From positions 37,675,649 to 37,739,648 of the forward strand of contig JBCNJP010000025.1 of the NCBI GenBank assembly GCA_039602395.1: a stretch of 64,000 bases of DNA, written 5' to 3'. The stretch comes from Deinandra increscens subsp. villosa. Taxonomy: Eukaryota > Streptophyta > Magnoliopsida > Asterales > Asteraceae. This document shows, one piece after another, positions 11,877 to 21,509 of the stretch (positions within the stretch are counted from its first letter, which is position 1; each line of letters begins with the position of its first letter). The notes under the pieces were generated by a model. It had not been told where the DNA came from and made no database searches. It was given only the letters and a program-made list of their open reading frames with translations. The translations under genes were made by a program, and so were the position numbers.

Positions 11877-12475
11877 CACCAACCCTCCGATCAACAATAA
11901 TCGTGGAGCACCCGCACGTGCTTTCAACATCAATACCAACCAAGCTCAGGTTAACCAGGAAGTCGTTAACCGTACGTTCTTAGTCAATAAACATTATGCT
12001 TCTGTTTTATTTGATTCGGGTGCCAATAGGAGTTTGTTTCTTTGGACTTTGAACCCTTACTTGCTATGCCACGTACTATTCTTAATCCTTCCATTTCGCT
12101 CGAAGTTGCGGACGGAAAGCCAGTCGCTTTCAATTCCATTATTCGTGCACTTTAAACTTCAAAGATCACACCTACTCTATCGATCTAATACCTATGATTC
12201 TCGGGAGCTTTGATATTATCATTGGCATGGATTGGTTATCTCGACATCACGCAGATCTCGTTTGCTTTGACAAAATCATCTGTCTCCCTCGTCCGGATAA
12301 TCAAGTCCTAGTGGTTCTTAGCGATAAACCATCAAGCGGGTTGAAGCTTATGTCCTGTACTAAAGCCCAAAAGTACTTACGCAAGGAGTATGTAGCATTT
12401 CTGGCCCACATCATGGAAGTTCGGGAGGAAGAAAATAAAATCAAAGACATTCCAATCGTCCGAGGATTTTCCTGA
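11877..12475 (+). pseudogene. Ty3/gypsy gag-pol: aspartic protease region
   Basis: The frame from 11878 reads ARAFNINTNQAQ and then ASVLFDSGANRSLF, the retropepsin active site (DSG at about 12013). One or two frameshifts follow near 12035 and 12150. The correct frame resumes with IILGSFDIIIGMDWLSRHH-type sequence from 12194, the classic block that ends gypsy protease, and continues to a stop at 12473. The shift just before 12477 breaks the linker to RT. The 5' end (gag) is hidden by the gap. This is a chromovirus (Tekay/Del-like) by sequence pattern. Confidence 0.8.
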
Positions 12476-12476
12476 A

Positions 12477-13425
12477 GTGTTTCCTGAAGACATAAAGGGT
12501 CTACCTCCCGTTCGTCAAGTCGATTTTCATTTCGATCTTATTCCTAGTGCCACTCCCGTTGCAAAGTCACCATATCGCCTAGTGCCCCCGGAAATGCAGG
12601 AGTTATCTAAACAACTCCGGGAACTCTCCGACAAGGGCCTCATTCGACCTAGTTCATCACATTGGGGAGCACCTGTCTAATTTGTCAAGAAGAAAGATGG
12701 TACATTTCGAATGTGTATCGATTATCGTGAACTCAATAAGCTTACCGTCAAGAATCGATACCCATTGCCTCGAATCGATGACCTTTTTGACCAACTTCAA
12801 GGAGCCAATTGTTTTTCAAAAATCGATCTTCATTCTGGTTATCATCAACTTCGTGTTTCAGAGGAGGATGTTCATAAAACCGCTTTTCGCACGCGTTACG
12901 GTCATTTTGAATTCACTGTTATGCCATTTGGATTGACAAATGCACCTGCAATATTCATGGATCTCATGAATCGCGTTTGTAAACCCTATCTTGACAAATT
13001 CGTCATCGTCTTTATTGACGATATCCTGTTTTATTCTAAATCAAGGTCTGAGCATGAAACTCACCTACATCAAATTTTGGAACTCATAAAGAAAGAACAA
13101 CCTTATGCCAAATTCTCTAAATATGAATTTTGGCTTAAGGAAGTTCAGTTTTTAAGACACATTGTTAATGGCAAAGGTATTCATGTTGATCCTGCCAAGA
13201 TCTAAGCCATAAAAAGTTGGAGTACCCCAAGTACCCCTACTGAAATCCGTTCATTCCTTGGACTAGCAGGCTATTATCGACGTTTTATTTCAAACTTTTC
13301 TAGAATCGCAGTTCCACTTACCGCCTTAACACAAAAAGACAAATTATTTGAGTGGGGTCCTGCTCAGGAAGAGGCATTTCAAACTCTCAAACAGAAGCTA
13401 TGTGGCTCCTATTTTAACTCTTCCT
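12477..13425 (+). pseudogene. Ty3/gypsy reverse transcriptase
   Basis: Reads [30 protein letters not shown], then [20 protein letters not shown] and the catalytic block [14 protein letters not shown] (FIDD, the usual YVDD/FIDD motif) around 13005-13040. Stops interrupt it at 12678 and 13203, both at places where related elements read through (GAPV*FVKKKDG and DPAKI*AIKSW). The connection domain continues with EIRSFLGLAGYYRRFISNFS to about 13310. The copy is well preserved but cannot encode a full RT. Confidence 0.85.
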
Positions 13426-13858
<433 letters not shown>

Positions 13859-13887
13859 CTCAACACATATCAGTTACAGAAGGTAAC

Positions 13888-14640
13888 ATGTACGAAGAAA
13901 TGTCTTGTGGTGTTGAACTTCAACTGGAAACTAAATCTAACGGTCTCCTTTATTTTATGGATCGTCTCTGGATTCCTAACCGAGACGATCTTCGTACCAC
14001 CATCATGAACGAGACTCACAAGTCTCGTTATTACATTCATCCCAGTGCAGATAAAATGTACCAGGATCTTCCTACTCATTATTGGTGGCCTGGAATGAAG
14101 AAAGATATCGTGCACCTTGTAGCTAAATGTCTTACTTGCTCAAAAGTCAAAGCCGAACACCAAAGACCATTTGGTTTACTCGAACAACCAGAAATACCAG
14201 TCTGGAAATGGGAAAACATATCAATGGATTTCATCACTAAACTCCCACGTACTTCTAGTGGTCATGATAGCATCTGGGTCATTGTCGATCGTTTAACCAA
14301 ATTTGCTCACTTTCTCCCTATTTGTGAAAATGATGGAGCTGAGAAATTAGCTCGTATTTACATCAAACATATCGTTTGTCATCACAGTACTCCTTTGAGC
14401 ATCATATCAGATCGAGACAGACGTTTTATCTCTAATTTTTGGCAATCTCTTCAATCTACCTTGGGAACTCGTTTGGATCTCAACAGTGCCTATCATCCAC
14501 AAACTGATGGTCACACTAAATGCACAATCCAAACTCTAGAGGATATGCTTCGCGCTTGTGTCATTGATTTTGGTAGAAATTAGGATTCCTATCTACCATT
14601 GGCTGAGTTTTCATATAAAATAGTTATCACTCGAGCATCA
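13888..14640 (+). pseudogene. Ty3/gypsy integrase core, catalytic Glu lost
   Basis: The zinc-binding HHCC segment is visible: [20 protein letters not shown] then [11 protein letters not shown]. The catalytic core follows with [12 protein letters not shown] (first Asp), [12 protein letters not shown] (second Asp region) and [20 protein letters not shown]. In this family the last block normally reads GQSERTIQ, with the catalytic Glu; here it is GHTKCTIQ, so Glu is replaced by Lys. A stop at 14581 replaces the Trp of the N-W-D block. The enzyme is therefore dead twice over. Confidence 0.85.
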
Positions 14641-14642
14641 GT

Positions 14643-15260
14643 ATGGCACCTTTTGAAGCACTCTATGGTAGAAAATGTTGGTCACCTGTATGTTGGAGCG
14701 AGATTGGTGAAACCCAAATCACTGGTCCCGAACTAATACAAGAAACGACTGACAAAATTTCTCAAGTTCGTGATCATTTACTCGCTGCTAGAAGTCGCCA
14801 GAAAAGCTATGTTGATAAACGACGAAAGCCCCTTGAATTCAAAGTCGGCTATTTGGTCCTTCTAAAGGTATATCCTTGGAAAGGTATCGTCCAATTTGGT
14901 AAGAAAGGGAAACTAGCACCTCATTATGTAGGTACATTCAAAATTCTCGAGAAAGTTGGTAAAGTAGCCTATCGACTCGAACTACCTCCAGAGTTAGCCA
15001 ATATTCATCCTACATTTCATTTGTCAAATCTTTGCAAGTGTCTAGCTGATGAAAATCTCCATGTTGCTCTAGAAGACATTAGTATTGACGAATCCATGCA
15101 ATTCGTTGAGAAACCTGTAGAAATCATGGATCGCGAAGTTAAGCAACTCAAACGCAGTCGCATACCCATTGTCAAGGTTCGTTGGGAGTCTAAACGTGGA
15201 CCATAATTTCCTGGGAATGTGAAGACCAAATGAAGACCAAATACCCTCATCTGTTCAGAC
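14643..15260 (+). pseudogene. Ty3/gypsy integrase C-terminus and chromodomain remnant
   Basis: Reads APFEALYGRKCWSPVCWSE, KVGYLVLLKVYPWKGI, GKLAPHYVGTFKILEKVG and LSNLCKCLADENLHV, the GPY/F-type C-terminus of chromovirus integrase. Near the end VKQLKRSRIPIVKVRWES marks the start of the chromodomain, which in relatives continues with a TWE-type aromatic block. Here a TAA at 15204 truncates it. The next 80 bases still carry a degraded continuation before the polypurine tract. Confidence 0.8.
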
Positions 15261-15282
15261 AGTCTTCTCGAAATTAATTTCA

Positions 15283-15310
15283 GGACGAAATTTCCTAAAG
15301 TAGGGGAGAC
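15283..15310 (+). other. Polypurine tract of chromovirus C
   Basis: GACGAAATTTCCTAAAGTAG followed by GGGAGAC lies directly before TGTAACACTTCGG. This is the standard plus-strand primer position and fixes the start of the 3' LTR at 15311. Confidence 0.8.
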
Positions 15311-16306
15311 TGTAACACTTCGGTTAATCCATTTGTAAATACCCGACCCGTTTCCTATCATGATTGATAATCAATAAAGGATCATTTCACTTTATATTGT
15401 TATTTCATGTATTTCATGATTTAATCCTTTAATCACAATATTCGTGACATTCGATGTTTCAATTTATCACAAATCGAATCCATAACTCAATCCTTTTTGT
15501 TATATATGCAAAACCGGAAAACTTTAGCATTCTAAACATGTATAATACTTGTGGGTAATACTAGTCATACACGCAAGTGAATATGTGTGAAGTTTCGTAA
15601 AAGTTCGCAATTTAAAACAAAAATAGCAAAAATACGAGTTTTTGTGCGATTTCGGTATTAACCGAGAGTTCGTACATTCCAAAAATTCTCATTTTACTAT
15701 TCCATAACATTATATTTAATGAATTCTATATCACAAATCAATGTGATGAATTATGATGAATTTTGGTGATTTTTCATATTTTTAACAAATAATATGTATA
15801 AAATAAATATTTTATACCTCGTTAAACGTATCTCGAGTCTTATAAGTCTTAAGAAAGTATTCTAATATCATGTTGAACTTAAAACATTAGTTACATTGAA
15901 AGATACAAAGGTAAAACACATAAAAACAAAAGTTGAGGGACTAAATGTGCAATCTATTAAAAGTTATAAAGCGCACGTGTACGTATATCATCGAGCATGT
16001 CCCGAGCCTTAGAAACTTTTATAAACATGTTTTATAATGTTTTGGTGCATAGAATAACAGTTTCATAAAAGTTTAGGGGTCAAAATGTAATAAATAAACC
16101 TCAGGGACTAAACTGCCAATCTGGCAAAGTGCTTCGCGGGTCGCCGTGCTCTGGCCTCCCCCTTCGGGTACCACCGCCCAATCCTGTGCCAGGTTTCTAT
16201 CAGCCACGAATTTTTGACTTGTTCCTCACGATTGGAGCTCCATACGTGTTGTTTTGGCCAGATTATCATCATAGGTACGTGTATCAACCTTCTTCGACCT
16301 CAAACA

Positions 16307-16317
16307 CTATAAAAGGG
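16307..16317 (+). promoter_or_regulatory. Core promoter (TATA box) of LTR C
   Basis: CTATAAAAGGG is a strong plant TATA box about 1 kb into the LTR, followed some 35 bases on by a likely start-site region (CTCACCAATTT). It would drive the genomic RNA from a 5' LTR. In this 3' LTR it would read out into 3' flanking DNA. Confidence 0.55.
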
Positions 16318-17229
16318 AGCTTAAACTCGATCGAATTCCTCACCAATTTCGCAAATCTTCACCATGAAAACCCTCTTTTAGCCGCAACCTTCCTCTATCA
16401 AATTCGGTCCGATCGTTTGGAGTTAGGAGAGCTCAATTTCTGCAGTCAAGCATCATCAGGTATGATTAACAATAACCTATCTCAGTTTTTGTAAATTCGA
16501 TATCTAAGTATGTTTTCTAAAAATGCATAAAATCTAGGGTTCTTGAGCTTATTTTGCAAAAATTGAGTGATCGGGTAGGAATTAGGGTCTGAATTTCTGT
16601 AGGTAATCTTAAAATAATGTATATTAAGAATGCCATAAGTTAATTTAAAGTTTTGAGAAGGTTTAGTATTTTATCTAAAAATTGGTTAAAATTAAGGTTT
16701 TCATATTGTTGTTCTACCAAAGTTGGGTAAACAATGTTAAATTAAGGTTTGTTATTTTCAAGAATATTATAATATTATTATGAATAAAACCCTAAGTTTA
16801 TTTCAATATCTAATGAGTTTTGATATTTATTTAATATTTATGCTTAAATTAGGTTTTTCAAGTCATTATTTTGTCAAAACTGGATAAACGACATTGAATT
16901 AAGGTTTCATATTTTCAAGAATATCATAATATAATATTATGAATAAAACCCTAAGTTTGTACCAAAATCTAATGAGTTTTGGTAATTATTTAATTATTTT
17001 ACCAAAATTAGGGTTTTGAATATATTTGTTCAATAGTAAATAAACCAAAAAGTATTGAGACTTGAATTTTTGGTATTAAATCTTAATTATATATATATAT
17101 ATATATATATAATAAGTATTTATGAGTTCAAAAGTGATAAATAATAAAGTATTATAAACACCGAGTTAATCGGGTACTTATAAGTTACGTGCGGACCGGA
17201 GGCGCCTGTACTCTAGGGTTTCTGGCAAA

Positions 17230-17234
17230 GCGGG
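17230..17234 (+). other. Target site duplication, left copy (GCGGG)
   Basis: GCGGG at 17230-17234 is repeated at 19408-19412 right after the second LTR of the nested element: a perfect 5-bp duplication from integration. Confidence 0.9.
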
Positions 17235-17917
17235 TGTTAGCGGTAAGCCTAGTCAGAAATTAGACGTTGGAATTTTAAACAAGTTACCCGTTAATTCTTA
17301 CGGGTTTGGAAAACGTGTACGGGTCAAATACTACTAACGAGTGAGCAAATTTGGGTCGTGAATTGTTCCAGATGGAGCTCCATGGAGGTTGAAGCAAGCC
17401 TTCTCGAATGCATGATCACTTGGACTCACTTGTTCTACTTATCTTTTATTTCCATGCAATTTTATTTTTCCCTGCATTTCCTTTGTTTCATTTAAGGTTA
17501 TATTTTTCTTTTTATTTAATTGCATTAGCATTAGTGGGTTAGCAGTTTTTAGTCAATCTCCTAGAGGATTGGATCATAGGAACGTGGGTAACTTCTCTTC
17601 TTTGAGTCCTCTATGTAAATCTTCGAAAAGACAGAAATAGAGTTAGTGAAGTTTGAGTATAATAAATATTGTGTGTGTTTCTCTAGCTTAGCTTGTGAGA
17701 GAGATCATATACTTCCATTACTAATCCAAGGTAGCAACTTGGGTGGTGACCTTTGGAACCTCTACTCGAGTCTCGGTGGTGATTTTGTATCCGAAAACTC
17801 GGTTTAGGAAGCTCTTCGAATCGAATCGGGTGGTGAATCTGTATCCCAATTCGGTCGTTGTCTATCTTTTCGTTTTATTTCCCGTTCATAGTCGTTTTCG
17901 TCACCGGATATACAACA
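17235..17917 (+). repeat. 5' LTR of nested non-autonomous element
   Basis: Begins TGTTAGCGGTAAGCC and ends GGATATACAACA. Its partner at 18726 matches almost base for base. Confidence 0.9.
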
Positions 17918-17919
17918 TC

Positions 17920-17931
17920 TGGTATCAGAGC
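17920..17931 (+). other. Primer-binding site of nested element
   Basis: TGGTATCAGAGC lies two bases after the 5' LTR, matching the 3' end of initiator tRNA-Met. Confidence 0.9.
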
Positions 17932-18104
17932 CGAAACGATCTGTTTCGACTCGTAGTGTTTCCCTTATCTTCCCGTCCCTATTCTAGAAAAAAAATCTGA
18001 ATTTTGTTTCCTAGCCCAACTCTCTTCTGTTAGTTTTATTTTTCGAAAAAAAGGGAGAGAATCAAAATTCTGATCCCTGGCAATTTCAATCACTATAGCA
18101 GAAT

Positions 18105-18293
18105 GTGGATTCTAAAATGGCAACAAACGGCAACATTCTAGATGCACCATTGAAGTGCTCGGACTATGAACCTCGATATGATGACGATGGATTTATTCCC
18201 GACGAAGACGAGTGCCGATTTGTGGAACGGGTGCTTAACGGCATCACCGAACAAGAAGATGATCCGCACCCGAGACAAGATGTACTACACTAG
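18105..18293 (+). CDS. Small ORF in nested element, unknown product
   Basis: ATG at 18105 opens a 62-codon frame, MDSKMATNGNILDAPLKC and onward, acidic in the middle (RYDDDGFIPDEDECRF). It lies 170 bases after the primer site, where gag would start. It may be the truncated start of a gag protein kept for RNA packaging or translation, but I recognise no domain. The following 430 bases contain only broken frames; one short piece reads RDVHQSLRTNFFKDREDV just before the polypurine tract, like the C-terminal tail of a gypsy polyprotein. Confidence 0.35.
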   Translation: MDSKMATNGNILDAPLKCSDYEPRYDDDGFIPDEDECRFVERVLNGITEQEDDPHPRQDVLH

Positions 18294-18725
18294 GATGCAT
18301 ATCACGTCTTCTTAGGTCACCTTCGGACGTTTGGTAGACAAGTAGCTCATGATGGTCGTGAAAATATCTCTGTTCACAAGAATGGTACTATTATGTATTC
18401 ACTATTCCAAAAGTTTAAAGAACTTGAAGGGATCATACACGTTAGCAAAATAAAGAAGAGTGCACATCAATTGCAGCCTAAATGTGAAGAGCAGGAAATA
18501 TATAAGTCCACCAAAAAGGCTCCCAACCCTTGGGGAATTCATTTTGTTATATTTATTGAAGTAGTTGGGTTCCCGGCTAAAGTTGCATTTCAAGCAACCG
18601 AGATGTAAGATGAAAGCTTATGCCTATATTCTAGTTACCGGGAAGGATTGTAAGCATGCCCGTAAACCCAAGTTTCGAGACGTTCATCAAAGTTTGAGGA
18701 CAAACTTTTTCAAAGATCGGGAGGA

Positions 18726-19407
18726 TGTTAGCGGTAAGCCTAGTCAGAAATTAGACGTTGGAATTTTAAACAAGTTACCCGTTAATTCTTACGGGTTTGG
18801 AAAACGTGTACGAGTCAAATACTACTAACGGGTGAGCAAATTTGGGTCGTGAACTGTTCCAGATGGAGCTTCATGGAGGTTGAAGCAAGCCTTCTCGAAT
18901 GCATGATCACTTGGACTCACTTGTCCTACTTATCTTTTATTTCCATGCAATTTTATTTTTCCCTGCATTTCCTTTGTTTCATTTAAGGTTATATTTTTCT
19001 TTTTATTAATTGTATTAGCATTAGTGGGTTAGCAGTTTTTAGTCAATCTCCTAGAGGATAGGATCATAGGAACGTGGGTAACTTCTCTTCTTTGAGTCCT
19101 CTATGTAAATCTTCGAAAAGACAGAAATAGAGTTAGTGAAGTTTGAGTATAAAAAATATTGTGTGTGTTTCTCTAGCTTAGCTTGTGAGAGAGATCATAT
19201 ACTCCCATTGCTAATCTAAGGTAGCAACTTGGGTGGTGACCTTTGGAACCTCAACTCGAGTCTCGGTGGTGATTTTTTATCCGAAAACTCGGTTTAGGAA
19301 GCTCTTCGAATCGAATCGGGTGGTGAATCTGTATCCCAATTCGGTCGTTATCTATCTTTTCGTTTTATTTCCCGTTCATAGTCGTTTTCGTCACCAGATA
19401 TACAACA
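18726..19407 (+). repeat. 3' LTR of nested non-autonomous element
   Basis: Begins TGTTAGCGGTAAGCC and ends AGATATACAACA; about 2% divergent by eye from the copy at 17235. Followed directly by the right target duplicate GCGGG (19408-19412). Confidence 0.9.
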
Positions 19408-20357
19408 GCGGGGGTGTCGCATAAATCCAACTGGGAACTGGCATAACTCACTGAGTGATCCCGGGGTGAGCGGTTACTTATAGGAATGTGCGTCTTCATA
19501 TTATCACTAAACCCTAATTTACCTATAAAAGTGTAAAATGGTAATTTTGACCTAATCAAATATAACATTCCTCGAATACTTAGAACTTGGTTCATTTTAA
19601 TTTCTTATATTCATATGCCTTATTTGATTAATTAGGATAACCTCCAAGTTACTTATCATTCACAAATCGGCGTATCTCTTATTCCCTATCTCCTTATAAA
19701 GTGAGTATTCATAGCCCCTTTCTCTTTTATTACTTTGGGGTGCAACATGTATCTCTATCTCAAACTCCAACACTATATTTATTTCTCTAAAACAAAATGC
19801 GAATCCTATGCTCGTTATGTGTGTTCTAGATATGTTGAACTTGTTTGGATTATTGCTATTGTTATGCTCAAACTCGAACTCTAAGCATACTCATTAACAC
19901 ACCGAGCCGGGTTTTTAGATTTATTGGTATGACAACCCACCCGGTAAATTGAAACATATTTTCAATGGGTGATTGGAAACCTAGTTGTCAAGGGTTTGAT
20001 ACGCTCTTATTTGCTCTATTTCATTACTTGTTTATCATATTCTTTGAATGTTCACTTAACACATAGATCGCATGCTTTATACTAATATTATATATTAAAT
20101 GTTTACTCACCAACTACTTTTGTAGTTGACACTTTATCTTATACATGTTGTAGGTAATCGTGTTTGAGCCAGTATGTGATCACTATAGGATGCTGGACCT
20201 AGTTAAATATATTTCAATTTCAATTAGTTGTCATGAGCATCTGGACAGTCATCATGCCCTGACATATTCCTTCGCCGGTTGGGGTGTGACAATTGCCAAC
20301 AAACTGGATTCAAGGAACTCAAGATGAAGGCTTCAATGAACCAACGATCTATATATA

Positions 20358-20544
20358 TAGGGTTAGGTTCAAATGAGAACCAATTGGTTTTGAGAACTTT
20401 TGAGAACCATTCTGGGCCACTAATTTTCAGGGGGGGGGGGGGGGACCACTCAAATTCATGGGGGGGATTTCCATATATATAAACTAGTGGCTTAGAATGG
20501 TTCTTTTTAGTTCTCAAACCCAATTGGTTCTCAAATGATCCTCT

Positions 20545-20549
<5 letters not shown>
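20358..20549 (-). mobile_element. Microsatellite-bound MITE, copy 3 (inverted)
   Basis: Begins TAGGGTTAGGTTCAAATGAG and ends ATGATCCTCTCCCTA: the reverse complement of copies 1 and 2. It holds a G run (about 20430-20443) matching the C run of copy 2, and lies between a short TATATATA and a long (AT)n tract that ends at the start of the TIR transposon. Confidence 0.7.

Positions 20550-20603
<54 letters not shown>
20550..20603. repeat. (AT)n microsatellite
   Basis: About 54 bases of alternating AT between MITE copy 3 and the TIR transposon at 20604. Other AT runs of this kind in the window are at 8903-8950, 9131-9158, 9351-9410 and 17083-17110. Confidence 0.95.
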
Positions 20604-20607
<4 letters not shown>

Positions 20608-20655
20608 TGAAAGTTCAAATACAAAGGGTTTTTTCCATGCGAAGCGTGCGAAGGA
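20604..20655 (+). repeat. Left terminal inverted repeat
   Basis: Pairs with 25931-25971. Shared blocks, in order from the tip: TAGGNGAAAGTT, ATACAAAGG and GCGTGCGAAGG, with small indels between them. Confidence 0.7.
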
Positions 20656-20989
20656 AGGGGAGGCCGACACGTGGAATCTTTTAAGTTTTACGCGGATGGG
20701 CTTTTTCGTCATTTTACATGTTTAAAAGATATTCCTGCGTGATTTCAAGCGCGCTATTAATCCGGACTCAGTTATCTTCCTCATATATTTACGTAGAATA
20801 TCCTTTGCGATATATATTAATTTATTAAGAGATTCAGATCTCGTAAACGACATTCAAAATTTGCGATAGTTTTATTTTGCGTTTTCTAAGGGATCATGGA
20901 ACCTGAATATGAGCAACGTCCGTTTGTATGATTTGTATTTTGTATCTTAGTTTTTGTGTTTTGTTATTGTATAATTATGTTATAATGAT

Positions 20990-21120
20990 GGTAGAATCTG
21001 GTTTACGTGATTTGATTTTGATCGAAGTCGGTTTTAGAGTTATTTTTATGCGAAATCCTGTTGTAATGATGCTCGAAGCTGGTTTACGTGATTTGATTTT
21101 GATCGAAGTCGTTTTGAAGT
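20990..21120 (+). repeat. 80-bp tandem duplication in the transposon 5' region
   Basis: GGTTTACGTGATTTGATTTT followed by GATCGAAGTCG occurs at about 21001 and again at about 21081, preceded in both by TAATGATG(G/C)T. No clear coding role; it lies upstream of the transposase. Confidence 0.7.
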
Positions 21121-21509
21121 TATTTTCTCGTGATTTTTAGATTAGTTATTGTTTGCATGTTTGTAATCGTTACAATGCATGTTTAACTGGTGTAGTTGTT
21201 TCGTAGATCCAGTTTATTGAAGTTAGGTTAGTTTTTACGTGATTTTTGTATTGTGTGTATGTTTTTGCATGCGTTTCTGTTAATGAAATTGCGTTATTAT
21301 TTTTATTTAATTTATTGCAAAGTTGCTTAGAGAAATAGTTTGCGTTATTACTATTCATAGGCTGCGTTATTTTGTTTTATTGTATTGTTGCGTGATTACC
21401 AAAATACACTTGCATGTTTTTGATGAATATTGTTTGCGTGATTACCTATTATGTGTTTGCGTTATTTACAAAATTGAGAAGTGAAGAATGTTACATTCCA
21501 TCTGTTCCG

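Larger units (their letters stand above)
17235..19407 (+). mobile_element. Complete non-autonomous LTR retrotransposon nested in LTR C
   Basis: A 2173-bp element with two near-identical LTRs (17235-17917, 683 bp; 18726-19407, 682 bp), ends TGTTAGCGG and ATACAACA, an iMet-type primer site, a short polypurine tract (GATCGGGAGGA just before 18726) and the 5-bp duplication GCGGG. The 808-bp internal region has no protease, RT or integrase, so another element must have moved it. By eye the LTRs differ at about 15 positions (about 2%), so insertion was recent compared with the surrounding decayed DNA. Structurally it is between TRIM and LARD size classes. Confidence 0.9.
15311..20291 (+). repeat. 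3' LTR of chromovirus C, split by a nested element
   Basis: Starts TGTAACACTTCGG after the polypurine tract and ends GGTTGGGGTGTGACA at 20291. Removing the nested element (17235-19407 plus one 5-bp duplicate) leaves about 2.80 kb, the size expected for this family. A TATA box lies at 16307-16317. The sequence is a relative of the LTR starting at 46420: both begin TGTAACA and share a TAATACTAGT-type block about 250 bases in. The 5' LTR is not in the window or lies in the gap. Confidence 0.75.

Noticed and set aside
11325..11943. Three long open frames on both strands around 11.3-11.9 kb
   Set aside because: They are open only because they cross the 500-N gap.
20224..20712. 162-codon minus-strand frame with a long Ile-Tyr repeat
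   Set aside because: It is the translation of the (AT)n microsatellite joined to the MITE and the transposon tip; not a gene.
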